The position numbers and the translations under genes were made by a program. The notes under the pieces are model-generated. The model made no database searches. It was not told the origin of the DNA and saw nothing but the letters and a program-made list of their open reading frames with translations. A stretch of DNA of 64,000 bases from Streptomyces malaysiense (GTDB lineage Bacteria; Actinomycetota; Actinomycetes; Streptomycetales; Streptomycetaceae), in the NCBI RefSeq assembly GCF_000980885.2, contig NZ_LBDA02000003.1, positions 124,001 through 188,000 on the forward strand, given 5' to 3'. Shown here in pieces: positions 53,309 to 64,000 of the stretch (positions are counted from its first letter, which is position 1; each line of letters begins with the position of its first letter).

Positions 53309-53434
53309 GTCAATCCGTCCTCTCACTGTGCTGCGGGAATTGTCCCGCAGCCGCCTCCTTCCCCCGTGGAGTCGCCGTGGAGCCGTTCATGGCCGCCGGG
53401 CCGGCCGTCCGGCCGGTCCCGCGGTTCCATGACC

Positions 53435-55021
53435 TCAGTCCATGGCGGCGACCAGTTCCCCTTCCTCGTTCTCCTGCTCGTCCGCCTGCGGCCTGCCCGG
53501 CAGGTACAGGGCCGTGATCACGGCGCCGATCAGCGCCACGCCCGCACCCCAGAAGGCGGTCACGTGCATGGCGTGCAGGAAGGCGTCGTCGGCCGGGCCG
53601 ACCAGGAGCTTGCCCTGGGGGCCGAGCTTCTGCGCGATGCCGAGGGTGGCCTCGATGGAGTCGCCGGCCTTGTCGCGCAGCCCGGCGGGCAGTACGGCGA
53701 GCTTGTCCTCGATGCCGTTGCGGTAGGCGGTGGCGAGCACCGAGCCGAGCACGGCGATGCCGAGGGCGCCGCCGACCTGGCGGAAGGTGTTGCTCAGCGC
53801 GGAGGCGGAACCGGCCTTCTCGCGGGGCAGTGCCTGCATGATGACGACGGAGGTCGGCGTCATGATGTGCGCCATGCCGGTACCCATCAGGAAGAAGACG
53901 ACCTCCAGCAGCCAGATCGGCGTGTCGGCGTCGAAGGTGGCGAAGGTCGCCAGGGTGCCGGCGATCACCACCAGGCCGGCGGTCGTCGTGGCCTTGTTGC
54001 CGATCCGCTGGACCACCAGGCGGGCCCGCGGCGCGAAGATCATCTGCGCGGCGGCCAGCGGCAGCATCAGCAGGCCGGACTGGAGCGGCGAGTAGCCCCG
54101 CACGCTCTGGGTGTAGAAGACCGAGAAGAAGGTGACGCCCATCAGCGCGAAGAAGACCAGCGCGATGGCGGCCATGGCGCTGGAGAACACCTTGTTCTTG
54201 AAGTAGCTCACGTCCAGCGACGGGTGGTCGCTGCGCTTCTCGAACACCACGAACGCGGCGAGCACGACGACGCCCGCGCCGATCGTGGCGAGCACGGTCG
54301 GGTCGGTGAAGTCGGCCAGCTGGCCGCCCTTGATGATGCCGTAGACCAGCAGGACCAGGCCGACGACGGACAGGACCACGCCGATCGGGTCCAGACGGCC
54401 CGGCCTGGGGTCGCGGGAGTCGGGGACGAGCCAGACCATCAGCACGAGCGCGATGATCACGATCGGCACGTTGACGAAGAAGACCGAGCCCCACCAGAAG
54501 TGGTCGAGGAGGGCGCCGCCGGTGATCGGGCCGATGGCGATGGCGAGGCCGACGCCGCCGGCCCAGATGCCGATGGCCTTCGGCTGCTCCTCGCGCTCGA
54601 ACACGTTCATCAGGACGGCCAGCGTGGCCGGCATGACGAACGCGGCACCGAGGGCCATCAGCGCGCGGAAGGCGATCAGCTGGCCCGGGGAGCCGGACTC
54701 GGCGGCGAGGGCGGAGCCGATGCCGAAGACGGCGATGCCGCCCAGCAGCACCTTCTTGCGGCCGAGGCGGTCCCCGATCAGACCGGCGGTGAACAGCAGG
54801 CCGGCGAAGACGAGGGTGTACGCGTTGATCGCCCACTCGATCTGGCTCTGAGTGGCGCCCAGGCCGATGGGGGCCGGGGTGGAGATGGTCTTGATGGCGA
54901 CGTTCAGGATCGAGTTGTCGAGCACCACGATGAGCAGGCTCAGCATCAACACGCCGAGGATGGCCCAACGGCGGCGGTGCACCGCCTCCGGTATGCGAGA
55001 GGCAGGGACGGAAGTTGTCAT
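53435..55021 (-). CDS. DHA2-family drug:H+ antiporter (EmrB/QacA type)
   Basis: The product is 528 residues with fourteen predicted membrane segments. It shows the family's motif D1 near the first helix ([12 protein letters not shown]), motif A ([13 protein letters not shown]) and motif C in [19 protein letters not shown]. Such proteins export cationic or amphipathic drugs and antibiotics. The gene starts 18 bp after a perfect 11-bp inverted repeat, the probable TetR operator, and is followed by that TetR gene. Confidence 0.93.
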   Translation of the reverse strand: MTTSVPASRIPEAVHRRRWAILGVLMLSLLIVVLDNSILNVAIKTISTPAPIGLGATQSQIEWAINAYTLVFAGLLFTAGLIGDRLGRKKVLLGGIAVFGIGSALAAESGSPGQLIAFRALMALGAAFVMPATLAVLMNVFEREEQPKAIGIWAGGVGLAIAIGPITGGALLDHFWWGSVFFVNVPIVIIALVLMVWLVPDSRDPRPGRLDPIGVVLSVVGLVLLVYGIIKGGQLADFTDPTVLATIGAGVVVLAAFVVFEKRSDHPSLDVSYFKNKVFSSAMAAIALVFFALMGVTFFSVFYTQSVRGYSPLQSGLLMLPLAAAQMIFAPRARLVVQRIGNKATTTAGLVVIAGTLATFATFDADTPIWLLEVVFFLMGTGMAHIMTPTSVVIMQALPREKAGSASALSNTFRQVGGALGIAVLGSVLATAYRNGIEDKLAVLPAGLRDKAGDSIEATLGIAQKLGPQGKLLVGPADDAFLHAMHVTAFWGAGVALIGAVITALYLPGRPQADEQENEEGELVAAMD

Positions 55022-55039
55022 GTGTTCGAGCGTAGAAGG

Positions 55040-55070
55040 ATTCCGATACGGAACCGTCTCGTATCGGAAT
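55040..55070 (-). promoter_or_regulatory. TetR-type operator upstream of the DHA2 exporter
   Basis: ATTCCGATACG (55040-55050) and its exact complement CGTATCGGAAT (55060-55070) flank a 9-bp spacer, 18 bp before the exporter start. Position and symmetry fit the operator of the TetR encoded downstream. Confidence 0.75.
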
Positions 55071-55247
55071 TTCTTTACCTAGAGCTTGCTTTTTTGGGGG
55101 CTTGGCGTTACCCGAAGTGGAGCGGTGGGTTCGATGACGAGGAGGATCACGGGGACCCCCTGGCCCTGGTTGGCACGAGGTGCCACCATGGAGGGGATCC
55201 GGGGACGCCGTCAGGGCGCCTCGAGATGACTTGAAGGAGCCGTTGCC

Positions 55248-56114
55248 ATGACGCAGCTTTCGGCTGCCCGGAACAAGCCCGCCGACGGCAGCAAGACGCT
55301 GTACGGGGGGAAGGGCACACGCCGCATCACGGTCCGCGACATCACCCTCGCCAAGGAACGCGGCGAGAAGTGGCCCATGCTCACCGCCTACGACGCGATG
55401 ACCGCGTCCGTCTTCGACGAGGCCGGCATCCCGGTCCTGCTCGTCGGTGACTCGGCGGGCAACTGCCACCTCGGCTACGACACGACGGTGCCGGTCACCC
55501 TCGACGAGATGACGATGCTCTCGTCGGCCGTCGTCCGCGGGACCAGCCGCTCCCTGATCGTCGCCGACCTGCCCTTCGGGACGTACCAGGAGGGCGCGAC
55601 TCAGGCGCTGCGCTCGGCCACCCGGCTGGTGAAGGAGGCCGGGGTCGGGGCGGTCAAGCTGGAGGGCGGCCAGCGCTCGCACGAGCAGATCCGGCTGCTG
55701 GTCGAGGCCGGCATCCCGGTCATGGCCCACATCGGGCTGACCCCGCAGTCCGTCAACGCGATGGGCTACCGCGTACAGGGACGCGGCGAGGAGGCGGCCG
55801 CGCGGATGCTCCAGGACGCCAAGGCCGTCCAGGACGCGGGCGCCTTCGCCGTCGTCCTCGAACTGGTCCCGGCCGAGCTCGCCGCCGAGGTGACGCGCTC
55901 GCTCCAGATCCCCACGGTCGGCATCGGCGCGGGTCCGGACACCGACGCCCAGGTCCTGGTCTGGACGGACATGCTGGGTCTGACCCCCGGACGCGTCCCC
56001 AAGTTCGTCAAGAAGTACGCCGACCTGCGCGACGTGATGGGCTCCGCGGCGAAGTCATTCGCACAGGACGTGGTCGGCAGCGTCTTCCCGGCGGAGGAGC
56101 ACTCCGTCCACTGA
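55248..56114 (+). CDS. panB: 3-methyl-2-oxobutanoate hydroxymethyltransferase (PanB)
   Basis: The product is 288 residues. It makes ketopantoate from 2-oxoisovalerate and 5,10-methylene-tetrahydrofolate in pantothenate and CoA synthesis. Typical PanB motifs are [46 protein letters not shown], and [15 protein letters not shown]. The Mg2+-binding Asp residues lie in VGDSAG and [15 protein letters not shown] precedes the ATG. PanC and PanD are not nearby. A hairpin follows. Confidence 0.96.
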   Translation: MTQLSAARNKPADGSKTLYGGKGTRRITVRDITLAKERGEKWPMLTAYDAMTASVFDEAGIPVLLVGDSAGNCHLGYDTTVPVTLDEMTMLSSAVVRGTSRSLIVADLPFGTYQEGATQALRSATRLVKEAGVGAVKLEGGQRSHEQIRLLVEAGIPVMAHIGLTPQSVNAMGYRVQGRGEEAAARMLQDAKAVQDAGAFAVVLELVPAELAAEVTRSLQIPTVGIGAGPDTDAQVLVWTDMLGLTPGRVPKFVKKYADLRDVMGSAAKSFAQDVVGSVFPAEEHSVH

Positions 56115-56139
56115 CCCCTGGACCACCACGGCACCACCC

Positions 56140-56177
56140 GGCAGCCCCGCTGATCTTCCCCCGTCGGCGGGGCTGCC
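56140..56177. terminator. Hairpin between panB and the convergent methyltransferase gene
   Basis: An 11-bp stem (56140-56150 with 56167-56177) encloses a 16-nt loop, with a C-rich tract after it. It lies between the convergent genes ending at 56114 and 56200. Confidence 0.65.
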
Positions 56178-56199
56178 CCCTTGCGTCCACGGCCCCGGG

Positions 56200-57087
56200 T
56201 CAGCGGCTCTCCGCGACCGCGACGCGACCCGAGCCGAGGGAGGTCCGGCTCCTGACCTGGGCGCCGAGCGCGTGGGCGACGGTGCGGAGGTCGTCGTCGG
56301 AGATCACGTGGAGGCTGTACTCCGTGAGCAGGGCGGCCATCCGGTCCGGTCTCCACAGGGAGAGCCAGGGTTCGCCCGCGGTGACCGCGTTGCCGAGGAG
56401 GCGGCTCAGCAGCCGGCCCGCGGCCGCCTTCGGGGACGGGGTCTGGTAGTTGACGACCAGGGTGCTGCCGGGGGCCGTCCGGGCGGTGAGGGCGGTCAGG
56501 GTCGCGCGGACCTGGTCGCGGGTCAGATAGGGGACGACGCCCTCCCACAGCCAGGTCGTCGGCGCCGAGGGGTCGTGTCCGGCGGCGTCCAGTGCCGCGC
56601 CGAGATCGTCGACGGCGAAGTCGACCGGTGCGAACCGTACGGAGCGGGCCAGGGGCGGCAGCTCGCGCCCGCCGTCCGCGGCCTCGGCGAGGCGGGCGCG
56701 TTTGTCCCGCTGGGAGGCGGGGTGGTCGACCTCCCAGACATCCGTCCGGGCCAGCTCCGGCAGCCGCCAGGCGCGGGTGTCCAGGCCGGCGCCGAGGATC
56801 ACCAGCTGGCCGGCCGCGCGGGCGCGCAGTGCCTCGTCGATCGCGACCGTCCGCGGGCCCACCACCTCGGCGCACGCCCGCACACTCTCGTACGCCGTGC
56901 GCGCCTGCCAGCCCTGCGGCGGCGTGCCCGCGCGCACCTCGTCCACCCGTGTGCGCTCCTCGGCGCGCAGCAGCCGCACCGCCACCGGGTCGGCGAACCG
57001 GCCCACCGCCGTCCTGCCGTCGGCGGCCGCCCGCCCCTGGCAGACCAGCACCGCCGTACGGCTCGCCGCGCGCTCGTTCTCGCTCAT
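56200..57087 (-). CDS. Class I SAM-dependent methyltransferase, LCMT/PPM1-like
   Basis: The product is 295 residues. The family's motif VILGAGLDTRAWRLPE near residue 95 binds SAM, and the acidic motif VWEVDHPASQ follows. TWLWEGVVPYLTRDQVRATL is typical of the leucine carboxyl methyltransferase/TIGR00027 group common in actinobacteria. The substrate is unknown; several relatives act in secondary metabolism. It is divergent from the ABC exporter and shares its 103-bp regulatory region with the 11-bp repeats. Confidence 0.87.
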   Translation of the reverse strand: MSENERAASRTAVLVCQGRAAADGRTAVGRFADPVAVRLLRAEERTRVDEVRAGTPPQGWQARTAYESVRACAEVVGPRTVAIDEALRARAAGQLVILGAGLDTRAWRLPELARTDVWEVDHPASQRDKRARLAEAADGGRELPPLARSVRFAPVDFAVDDLGAALDAAGHDPSAPTTWLWEGVVPYLTRDQVRATLTALTARTAPGSTLVVNYQTPSPKAAAGRLLSRLLGNAVTAGEPWLSLWRPDRMAALLTEYSLHVISDDDLRTVAHALGAQVRSRTSLGSGRVAVAESR

Positions 57088-57128
57088 GGGGCCGATTCAA
57101 CACCACCCTGCGCGGCCCGGAGGGGGGT

Positions 57129-57172
57129 TGTCGGGGCGCTGTCGGGGCGCTGTCGGTGGTTTGTCGGTGGGG
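57129..57172 (+). promoter_or_regulatory. Four tandem 11-bp direct repeats (SARP-like operator) before the ABC exporter
   Basis: TGTCGGGGCGC at 57129 and 57140, TGTCGGTGGTT at 57151 and TGTCGGTGGGG at 57162 form four units with an exact 11-bp period and a constant TGTCGG core. SARP/AfsR-type regulators bind heptamer direct repeats spaced 11 bp apart, near -35 of their targets. The nearby BTAD regulator is an obvious candidate. The array ends 18 bp before the ABC start. Confidence 0.65.
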
Positions 57173-57190
57173 CCTGGCACTGTCAAGGGC

Positions 57191-58216
57191 ATGACGCGAA
57201 TCGATGAGAACCCCGGCGGCGGACGCAACGCCGTGACTGTGCGGGGGCTGGTCAAGCACTACGGCGAGACCAAGGCGCTGGACGGCGTCGACCTGGACGT
57301 GCGCGAGGGCACCGTGATGGGCGTGCTCGGGCCGAACGGCGCCGGCAAGACCACGCTGGTGCGGATCCTGTCGACCCTGATCACCCCGGACGCCGGGCAG
57401 GCGACGGTGGCCGGTCACGACGTCGTACGACAGCCCCGCCAGCTGCGGAGGGTGATAGGCCTGACCGGCCAGTACGCCTCCGTGGACGAGAAGCTCCCGG
57501 GCTGGGAGAACCTGTACATGATCGGCCGGCTGCTGGACCTGTCCCGCAAGGACGCCCGCGCCCGCGCCGACGAACTGCTGGAGCGGTTCTCCCTGACGGA
57601 GGCCGCCAAGCGCCCCGCGAGCACGTACTCCGGCGGCATGCGGCGCCGGCTGGACCTCGCCGCCTCGATGATCGGCCGCCCGGCCGTGCTGTACCTGGAC
57701 GAGCCGACGACCGGCCTCGACCCCCGTACCCGCAACGAGGTGTGGGACGAGGTCCAGACGATGGTCACCGAGGGCGTGACCGTGCTGCTCACCACCCAGT
57801 ACATGGAGGAGGCCGAGCAGCTCGCCTCGGAGCTGACCGTGGTGGACCGCGGCAAGGTGATCGCGACCGGTGGCATCGAGGAGCTGAAGGCGCGGGTCGG
57901 CGGCCGCACCCTGCGCGTGCGCCCGGTGGACCCGCTGGAGCTGCGCCCGCTCGCCTCCATGCTGGACGAGCTGGGCATCACCGGCCTCGCGGCCACCACC
58001 GTGGACAGCGAGACCGGCACCCTGCTCGTGCCGGTCCTCAGCGACGAGCAGCTGACCGCCGTGGTCGGCGCGGTCACCGCGCGCGGTATCACCCTCTCCT
58101 CCATCACCACCGAACTGCCCAGCCTGGACGAGGTGTTCCTCTCCCTCACCGGCCACCGCGCCGGCGACACCCAGGACGCCGAGCCCGCCGACGCCCGCCA
58201 GGAGGTCGCCGCATGA
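57191..58216 (+). CDS. Daunorubicin-resistance-type ABC transporter ATP-binding protein
   Basis: The product is 341 residues. It has Walker A (GPNGAGKT, near residue 47), the Q-loop in TGQYASVDEKLPGWENL, signature YSGGMRRRLDLA (near 145), Walker B VLYLDEPTTGLD and H-loop-like TTQYMEEAEQLA. The C-terminal 110 residues match the DrrA-type extension. It drives export by the permease encoded next, whose start overlaps its stop (ATGA). The substrate is unknown; drug or self-resistance export is typical. Confidence 0.93.
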   Translation: MTRIDENPGGGRNAVTVRGLVKHYGETKALDGVDLDVREGTVMGVLGPNGAGKTTLVRILSTLITPDAGQATVAGHDVVRQPRQLRRVIGLTGQYASVDEKLPGWENLYMIGRLLDLSRKDARARADELLERFSLTEAAKRPASTYSGGMRRRLDLAASMIGRPAVLYLDEPTTGLDPRTRNEVWDEVQTMVTEGVTVLLTTQYMEEAEQLASELTVVDRGKVIATGGIEELKARVGGRTLRVRPVDPLELRPLASMLDELGITGLAATTVDSETGTLLVPVLSDEQLTAVVGAVTARGITLSSITTELPSLDEVFLSLTGHRAGDTQDAEPADARQEVAA

Positions 58217-59025
58217 GCGCCGTCACCACCACTTCCGCCGACGACGTCCGCATCCCGCTGCGCGGGCACCTGCGGCACACCGGCGCGCTCATCCGGCGCA
58301 ATCTGCTGTGGATCCGGCAGGACCCGGAGTCGATGTTCGACGCGCTGCTGATGCCGATCGTCTTCACGCTCCTGTTCGTGTACGTCTTCGGCGGCTCGAT
58401 CGGGCAGGCGCTCGGCGGCGGCCAGGAGAGGTACGTGCAGTACGTCATCCCGGGCATGCTCGCGATGATGAGCATGACCCTGTCCCAGGGCGTCGGCACC
58501 GGCTTCAGCCAGGACTTCAACAGCGGTGTGATGGACCGGTTCCGGTCGCTGCCGATCGGGCGCGGCTCGGTGCTGTTCGCGAAGATCGCGGTGGAGCTGG
58601 GCCGGATGCTGTTCGCGACCGCCATCCTGATGGTCGTCGCCGTGCTGGTCGGTTTCCACATCACCAGCTGGCCCGGTCTGCTGGCCACGGTGGGCCTGTC
58701 GGCGCTGTTCGCCTCCTCGATCATGTGGGTGTTCCTCACCCTCGGCGTGATCCTGAAGAGCGCGCAGTCCGTGCAGGGCGTGGGCTTCCTGGTGCTGTTC
58801 CCGCTCCAGTTCGGCTCCTCGATCTTCGCGCCGACCTCGTCGATGCCGGGCTGGCTCCAGGCCTTCACCGACTACAACCCGCTGTCCACGTTGGCGGACG
58901 CGGCCCGGGGCCTGATGATCGGCGGCCCGGTGGCGCACGATCTGTGGGTGACCGTGGGCTGGTCTGTGGCGATCACCGCGGTGATGGCGCCGGTCGCGAT
59001 CCACAAGTTCCGTACCAAGAGCTGA
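58213..59025 (+). CDS. ABC-2 type permease, DrrB-like
   Basis: The product is 270 residues with six predicted membrane segments. The N-terminal HTGALIRRNLLWIRQDPESM precedes the first span, and the ABC-2 core includes YVIPGMLAMMSMTLSQGVGTG and MDRFRSLPIGRGSVL. The start overlaps the ATPase stop by 4 bp, so the two are coupled and form one exporter. A 17-bp tandem repeat begins 16 bp after the stop codon. Confidence 0.93.
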   Translation: MSAVTTTSADDVRIPLRGHLRHTGALIRRNLLWIRQDPESMFDALLMPIVFTLLFVYVFGGSIGQALGGGQERYVQYVIPGMLAMMSMTLSQGVGTGFSQDFNSGVMDRFRSLPIGRGSVLFAKIAVELGRMLFATAILMVVAVLVGFHITSWPGLLATVGLSALFASSIMWVFLTLGVILKSAQSVQGVGFLVLFPLQFGSSIFAPTSSMPGWLQAFTDYNPLSTLADAARGLMIGGPVAHDLWVTVGWSVAITAVMAPVAIHKFRTKS

Positions 59026-59040
59026 CGTTCACGAGCCGCC

Positions 59041-59142
59041 GGCGTTCACGACGAGCCGGCGTTCACGACGAGCCGGCGTTCACGACGAGCCGGCGTTCAC
59101 GACGAGCCGGTGTGCGCGAAGGACCGGTGTGCACGAAGGACC
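59041..59142. repeat. 17-bp minisatellite after the ABC permease gene
   Basis: GGCGTTCACGACGAGCC occurs four times without change from 59041 to 59108, followed by two variants starting GGTGTGC (59109-59142). A partial copy precedes it near 59027. The unit is not a multiple of 3 and lies outside genes. Each junction gives a small CCGGC/GCCGG inverted repeat. Copy number may vary between strains. Confidence 0.9.
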
Positions 59143-59158
59143 GGCGCTCGCGCCGGTC
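59139..59158. terminator. Hairpin between convergent ABC permease and BTAD regulator genes
   Basis: GACCGGCG and CGCCGGTC (59139-59146 and 59151-59158) form an 8-bp stem with a CTCG loop directly before the regulator stop at 59159. Confidence 0.6.
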
Positions 59159-62512
<3,354 letters not shown>

Positions 62513-62946
62513 TGTCTCCGGAGGCTCGGGAAGCGGTCACGGGGTGGTCACCGGACGCGGCGGGCGCTCCCGGTGAAGCCCCGGGGTGACGGGGACGCCC
62601 ACGGTACGACGGATCCGGCGCGGGCCGTCCGCGGCGCCGCGGGCCCTCCCCCGGACCGCCTCGGGCCGCCGTCGGCGGACTACATTGTCAGGGACCCGGC
62701 GACGGGTCCGAGGACGGCCGGGCGGCCGGAGTCCGGTGACCGCGGACGCCGTCCGGACGACCGCCGGCGCCGCCCGGACGGCCGTGGCCGCGGACCTGCC
62801 GAACGGACTCGATCGCCCGAACACACTCTTCCGTGGCATTCAGTCACTCTCCAGGAACCGGGCGGCGCGTGCGAGACGTTTTCCGCGTGTCGGCCGGGGC
62901 CGCCCCGCGAACCGATCCACCCGCCCGCCCAGCACAGGAGCCGCTC
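62513..62946. other. Divergent intergenic region between the BTAD regulator and the M50-like protease
   Basis: 434 bp without a supported gene. Near the regulator start, GGTCAC is repeated at 62535 and 62546, an 11-bp spacing. The rest is GC-rich. The plus-side promoter probably lies in the AT-richer stretch near 62810-62880. Confidence 0.5.
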
Positions 62947-63750
62947 ATGACCACCGCCACCACCCGACGTCCCGGCGACCGGAGGATCAGCCCGGTGTTC
63001 GTCGGGATCCTGGCCGTCGCGGCGGTGGCCGGCTGGGCCACCTGGACCGGGTACGCGGCGCGGCCGGGCGTCGCGGTGTTCCTGTTCGTGACCGCGGCCT
63101 GGGTCGTCTCCCTGTGCCTGCACGAGTACGCGCACGCGCGCACCGCCCTGCACAGCGGCGACATCACCATCGGCGCGAAGGGCTATCTCACGCTGAACCC
63201 GCTGAAGTACACGCACGCGCTGCTGAGCATCGTGCTGCCGGTGCTGTTCGTGATCATGGGCGGGATCGGCCTGCCGGGCGGCGCGGTGTTCATCGAGCGG
63301 GGCCGGATCCGGGGCCGCTGGCGGCTGAGCCTGATCTCGGCGGCGGGCCCGCTGACGAACGCGCTGTTCGCGGCGGTGTGCACGGCGCCGTTCTGGCTGC
63401 ACGCGCTCGACGGGGTACCGATGGTGTTCCGCTTCGCGCTGGCGTTCCTCGCGCTGCTCCAGGTGACGGCGGCGCTGCTGAACCTGCTGCCGGTGCCGGG
63501 CCTGGACGGGTACGGAGTGCTGGAGCCGTGGCTGCCGTACGGGGTGCGGCGGCAGGTGGAGGCGTTCCCGATGTTCGGGCTGCTGATCGTGTTCGCGCTG
63601 CTGTGGATCCCGTCGCTGAACATCGCGTTCTTCGAGCTGATCCACACCATCCTGCGCGGGCTCGGGGTGGACTCGGCCTACTCGGACTGCGGGTACTGGC
63701 TCTACCGCTTCTGGAGCGGGGCTCCGGAGGTGTGCGCGGTCAGTTCGTGA
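62947..63750 (+). CDS. Site-2-protease-like (M50) membrane metalloprotease
   Basis: The product is 267 residues with about five to six membrane segments. The zinc motif is LCLHEYAHA, with HExxH at His59-His63. The third ligand is in LLPVPGLDGYG near residue 180, the LDG variant of the S2P motif. The ATG at 62947 follows AGGAG. Such proteases cut membrane-bound regulators or process membrane proteins; no anti-sigma partner is adjacent. Its 3' end overlaps the convergent small gene by 11 bp. Confidence 0.88.
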   Translation: MTTATTRRPGDRRISPVFVGILAVAAVAGWATWTGYAARPGVAVFLFVTAAWVVSLCLHEYAHARTALHSGDITIGAKGYLTLNPLKYTHALLSIVLPVLFVIMGGIGLPGGAVFIERGRIRGRWRLSLISAAGPLTNALFAAVCTAPFWLHALDGVPMVFRFALAFLALLQVTAALLNLLPVPGLDGYGVLEPWLPYGVRRQVEAFPMFGLLIVFALLWIPSLNIAFFELIHTILRGLGVDSAYSDCGYWLYRFWSGAPEVCAVSS

Positions 63751-63946
63751 CCGCCCCGTCCCGCAGGGCGGCCCGGTCCCGCGCGGCGGCGCGGGCGCGC
63801 TTGACGTAGTACCAGGTCATGTTGGACGACAGGCCCGCCAGCAGCACCCAGACGATCCCCAGCCAGCTGCCCTGCACGAAGGAGACGACGGCCGCGGCCA
63901 GGGAGAGGACGCAGACGACGAGGGTGCAGAGGGCGATGCGGGGCAT
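63740..63946 (-). CDS. Small two-pass membrane protein
   Basis: The product is 68 residues. Two hydrophobic segments (about residues 5-23 and 27-45) are followed by a basic C-terminus (VKRARAAARDRAALRDG). The ATG at 63946 follows AGGAG at 9-bp spacing. No known function. A perfect operator-like palindrome lies 18 bp upstream. Confidence 0.75.
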   Translation of the reverse strand: MPRIALCTLVVCVLSLAAAVVSFVQGSWLGIVWVLLAGLSSNMTWYYVKRARAAARDRAALRDGAVTN

Positions 63947-63963
63947 GACGGGTGGCTCCTGTC

Positions 63964-63995
63964 GGGGGACACTGCTACGGCGAACAGTGTCCCCC
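63964..63995. promoter_or_regulatory. Palindromic operator at the window edge
   Basis: GGGGGACACTG (63964-63974) and its exact complement (63985-63995) flank a 10-bp spacer. The ACACTG/CAGTGT core and spacing resemble TetR-family operators. It lies upstream of the small membrane-protein gene and beside whatever begins beyond the window. Confidence 0.65.
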
Positions 63996-64000
63996 ATGGC

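Noticed and set aside
59041..59142. The 17-bp repeats as a CRISPR array
   Set aside because: The units are head-to-tail without spacers, too short for CRISPR repeats, and no cas genes are near.

Overview
The window is chromosomal DNA from a Streptomyces species or a very close relative. Base composition is very GC-rich with strong third-position GC, so long but meaningless antisense reading frames run opposite most genes. GTG and TTG starts are common. Gene order and protein sequences match the Streptomyces core region around glnA, glnII, malEFG and glnE. I see no insertion sequence, phage, CRISPR array, rRNA or tRNA.

Layout. 0-7.6 kb: the N-terminus of a divergent RDD-type membrane protein, glnA behind a GlnR box, a small secreted Gly/Asn/Phe-rich protein, an htpX-pspAB pair, an ArsC-like protein, an alpha/beta hydrolase, and glnII behind a second GlnR box. 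7.6-14.4 kb: a GlnRII-like winged-helix regulator, an epimerase, a NarL-type two-component pair, a TPR protein, and a membrane protein with a sigma-like N-terminus. 14.4-17.2 kb: a predicted diiron protein with the E/ExxH/E/ExxH ligand pattern, translationally coupled to a flavin/2Fe-2S reductase and followed by a TetR regulator. 17.2-30.9 kb: starch and maltodextrin use, with a secreted two-headed amylase-pullulanase, a secreted alpha-amylase, aglA-malG-malF-malE and divergent malR.

31-38 kb: a PAP2-type membrane phosphatase tail-to-tail with glnE, a decayed secreted phosphoesterase gene, a membrane-anchored receiver-like protein, and the glutamine-synthetase-like glnA2. 38-41.4 kb: flavohaemoglobin and an NsrR-type repressor, each behind a similar palindrome, then a DUF3105-DUF305 pair. 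41.5-49.4 kb: a secreted S53 peptidase, a large secreted phosphoesterase behind two identical palindromes, cutA, a small secreted protein, and a GAF/PAS/GAF-SpoIIE phosphatase. 50-64 kb: two MFS exporters (one with its own TetR), an EEP-type phosphatase, panB, a methyltransferase, a DrrAB-like ABC exporter behind four 11-bp repeats, a large AfsR-like BTAD regulator, an M50-like protease and a small membrane protein.

How it fits together. Nitrogen assimilation is the main theme. Two glutamine synthetases (GSI glnA and GSII glnII), the adenylyltransferase glnE that modifies GlnA, the paralogue glnA2 that lacks the adenylylated tyrosine, and a GlnRII-type regulator lie within 38 kb. The second theme is polymer breakdown: exported amylases produce maltodextrins that MalEFG imports and AglA hydrolyses, and the TTGC/GCAA motifs upstream of pulA, aml, malE and malR suggest one MalR regulon. 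The most unusual signals are the diiron-reductase operon, the four-copy 11-bp array before the ABC exporter, the 17-bp minisatellite after it, and the twin palindromes before the phosphoesterase.
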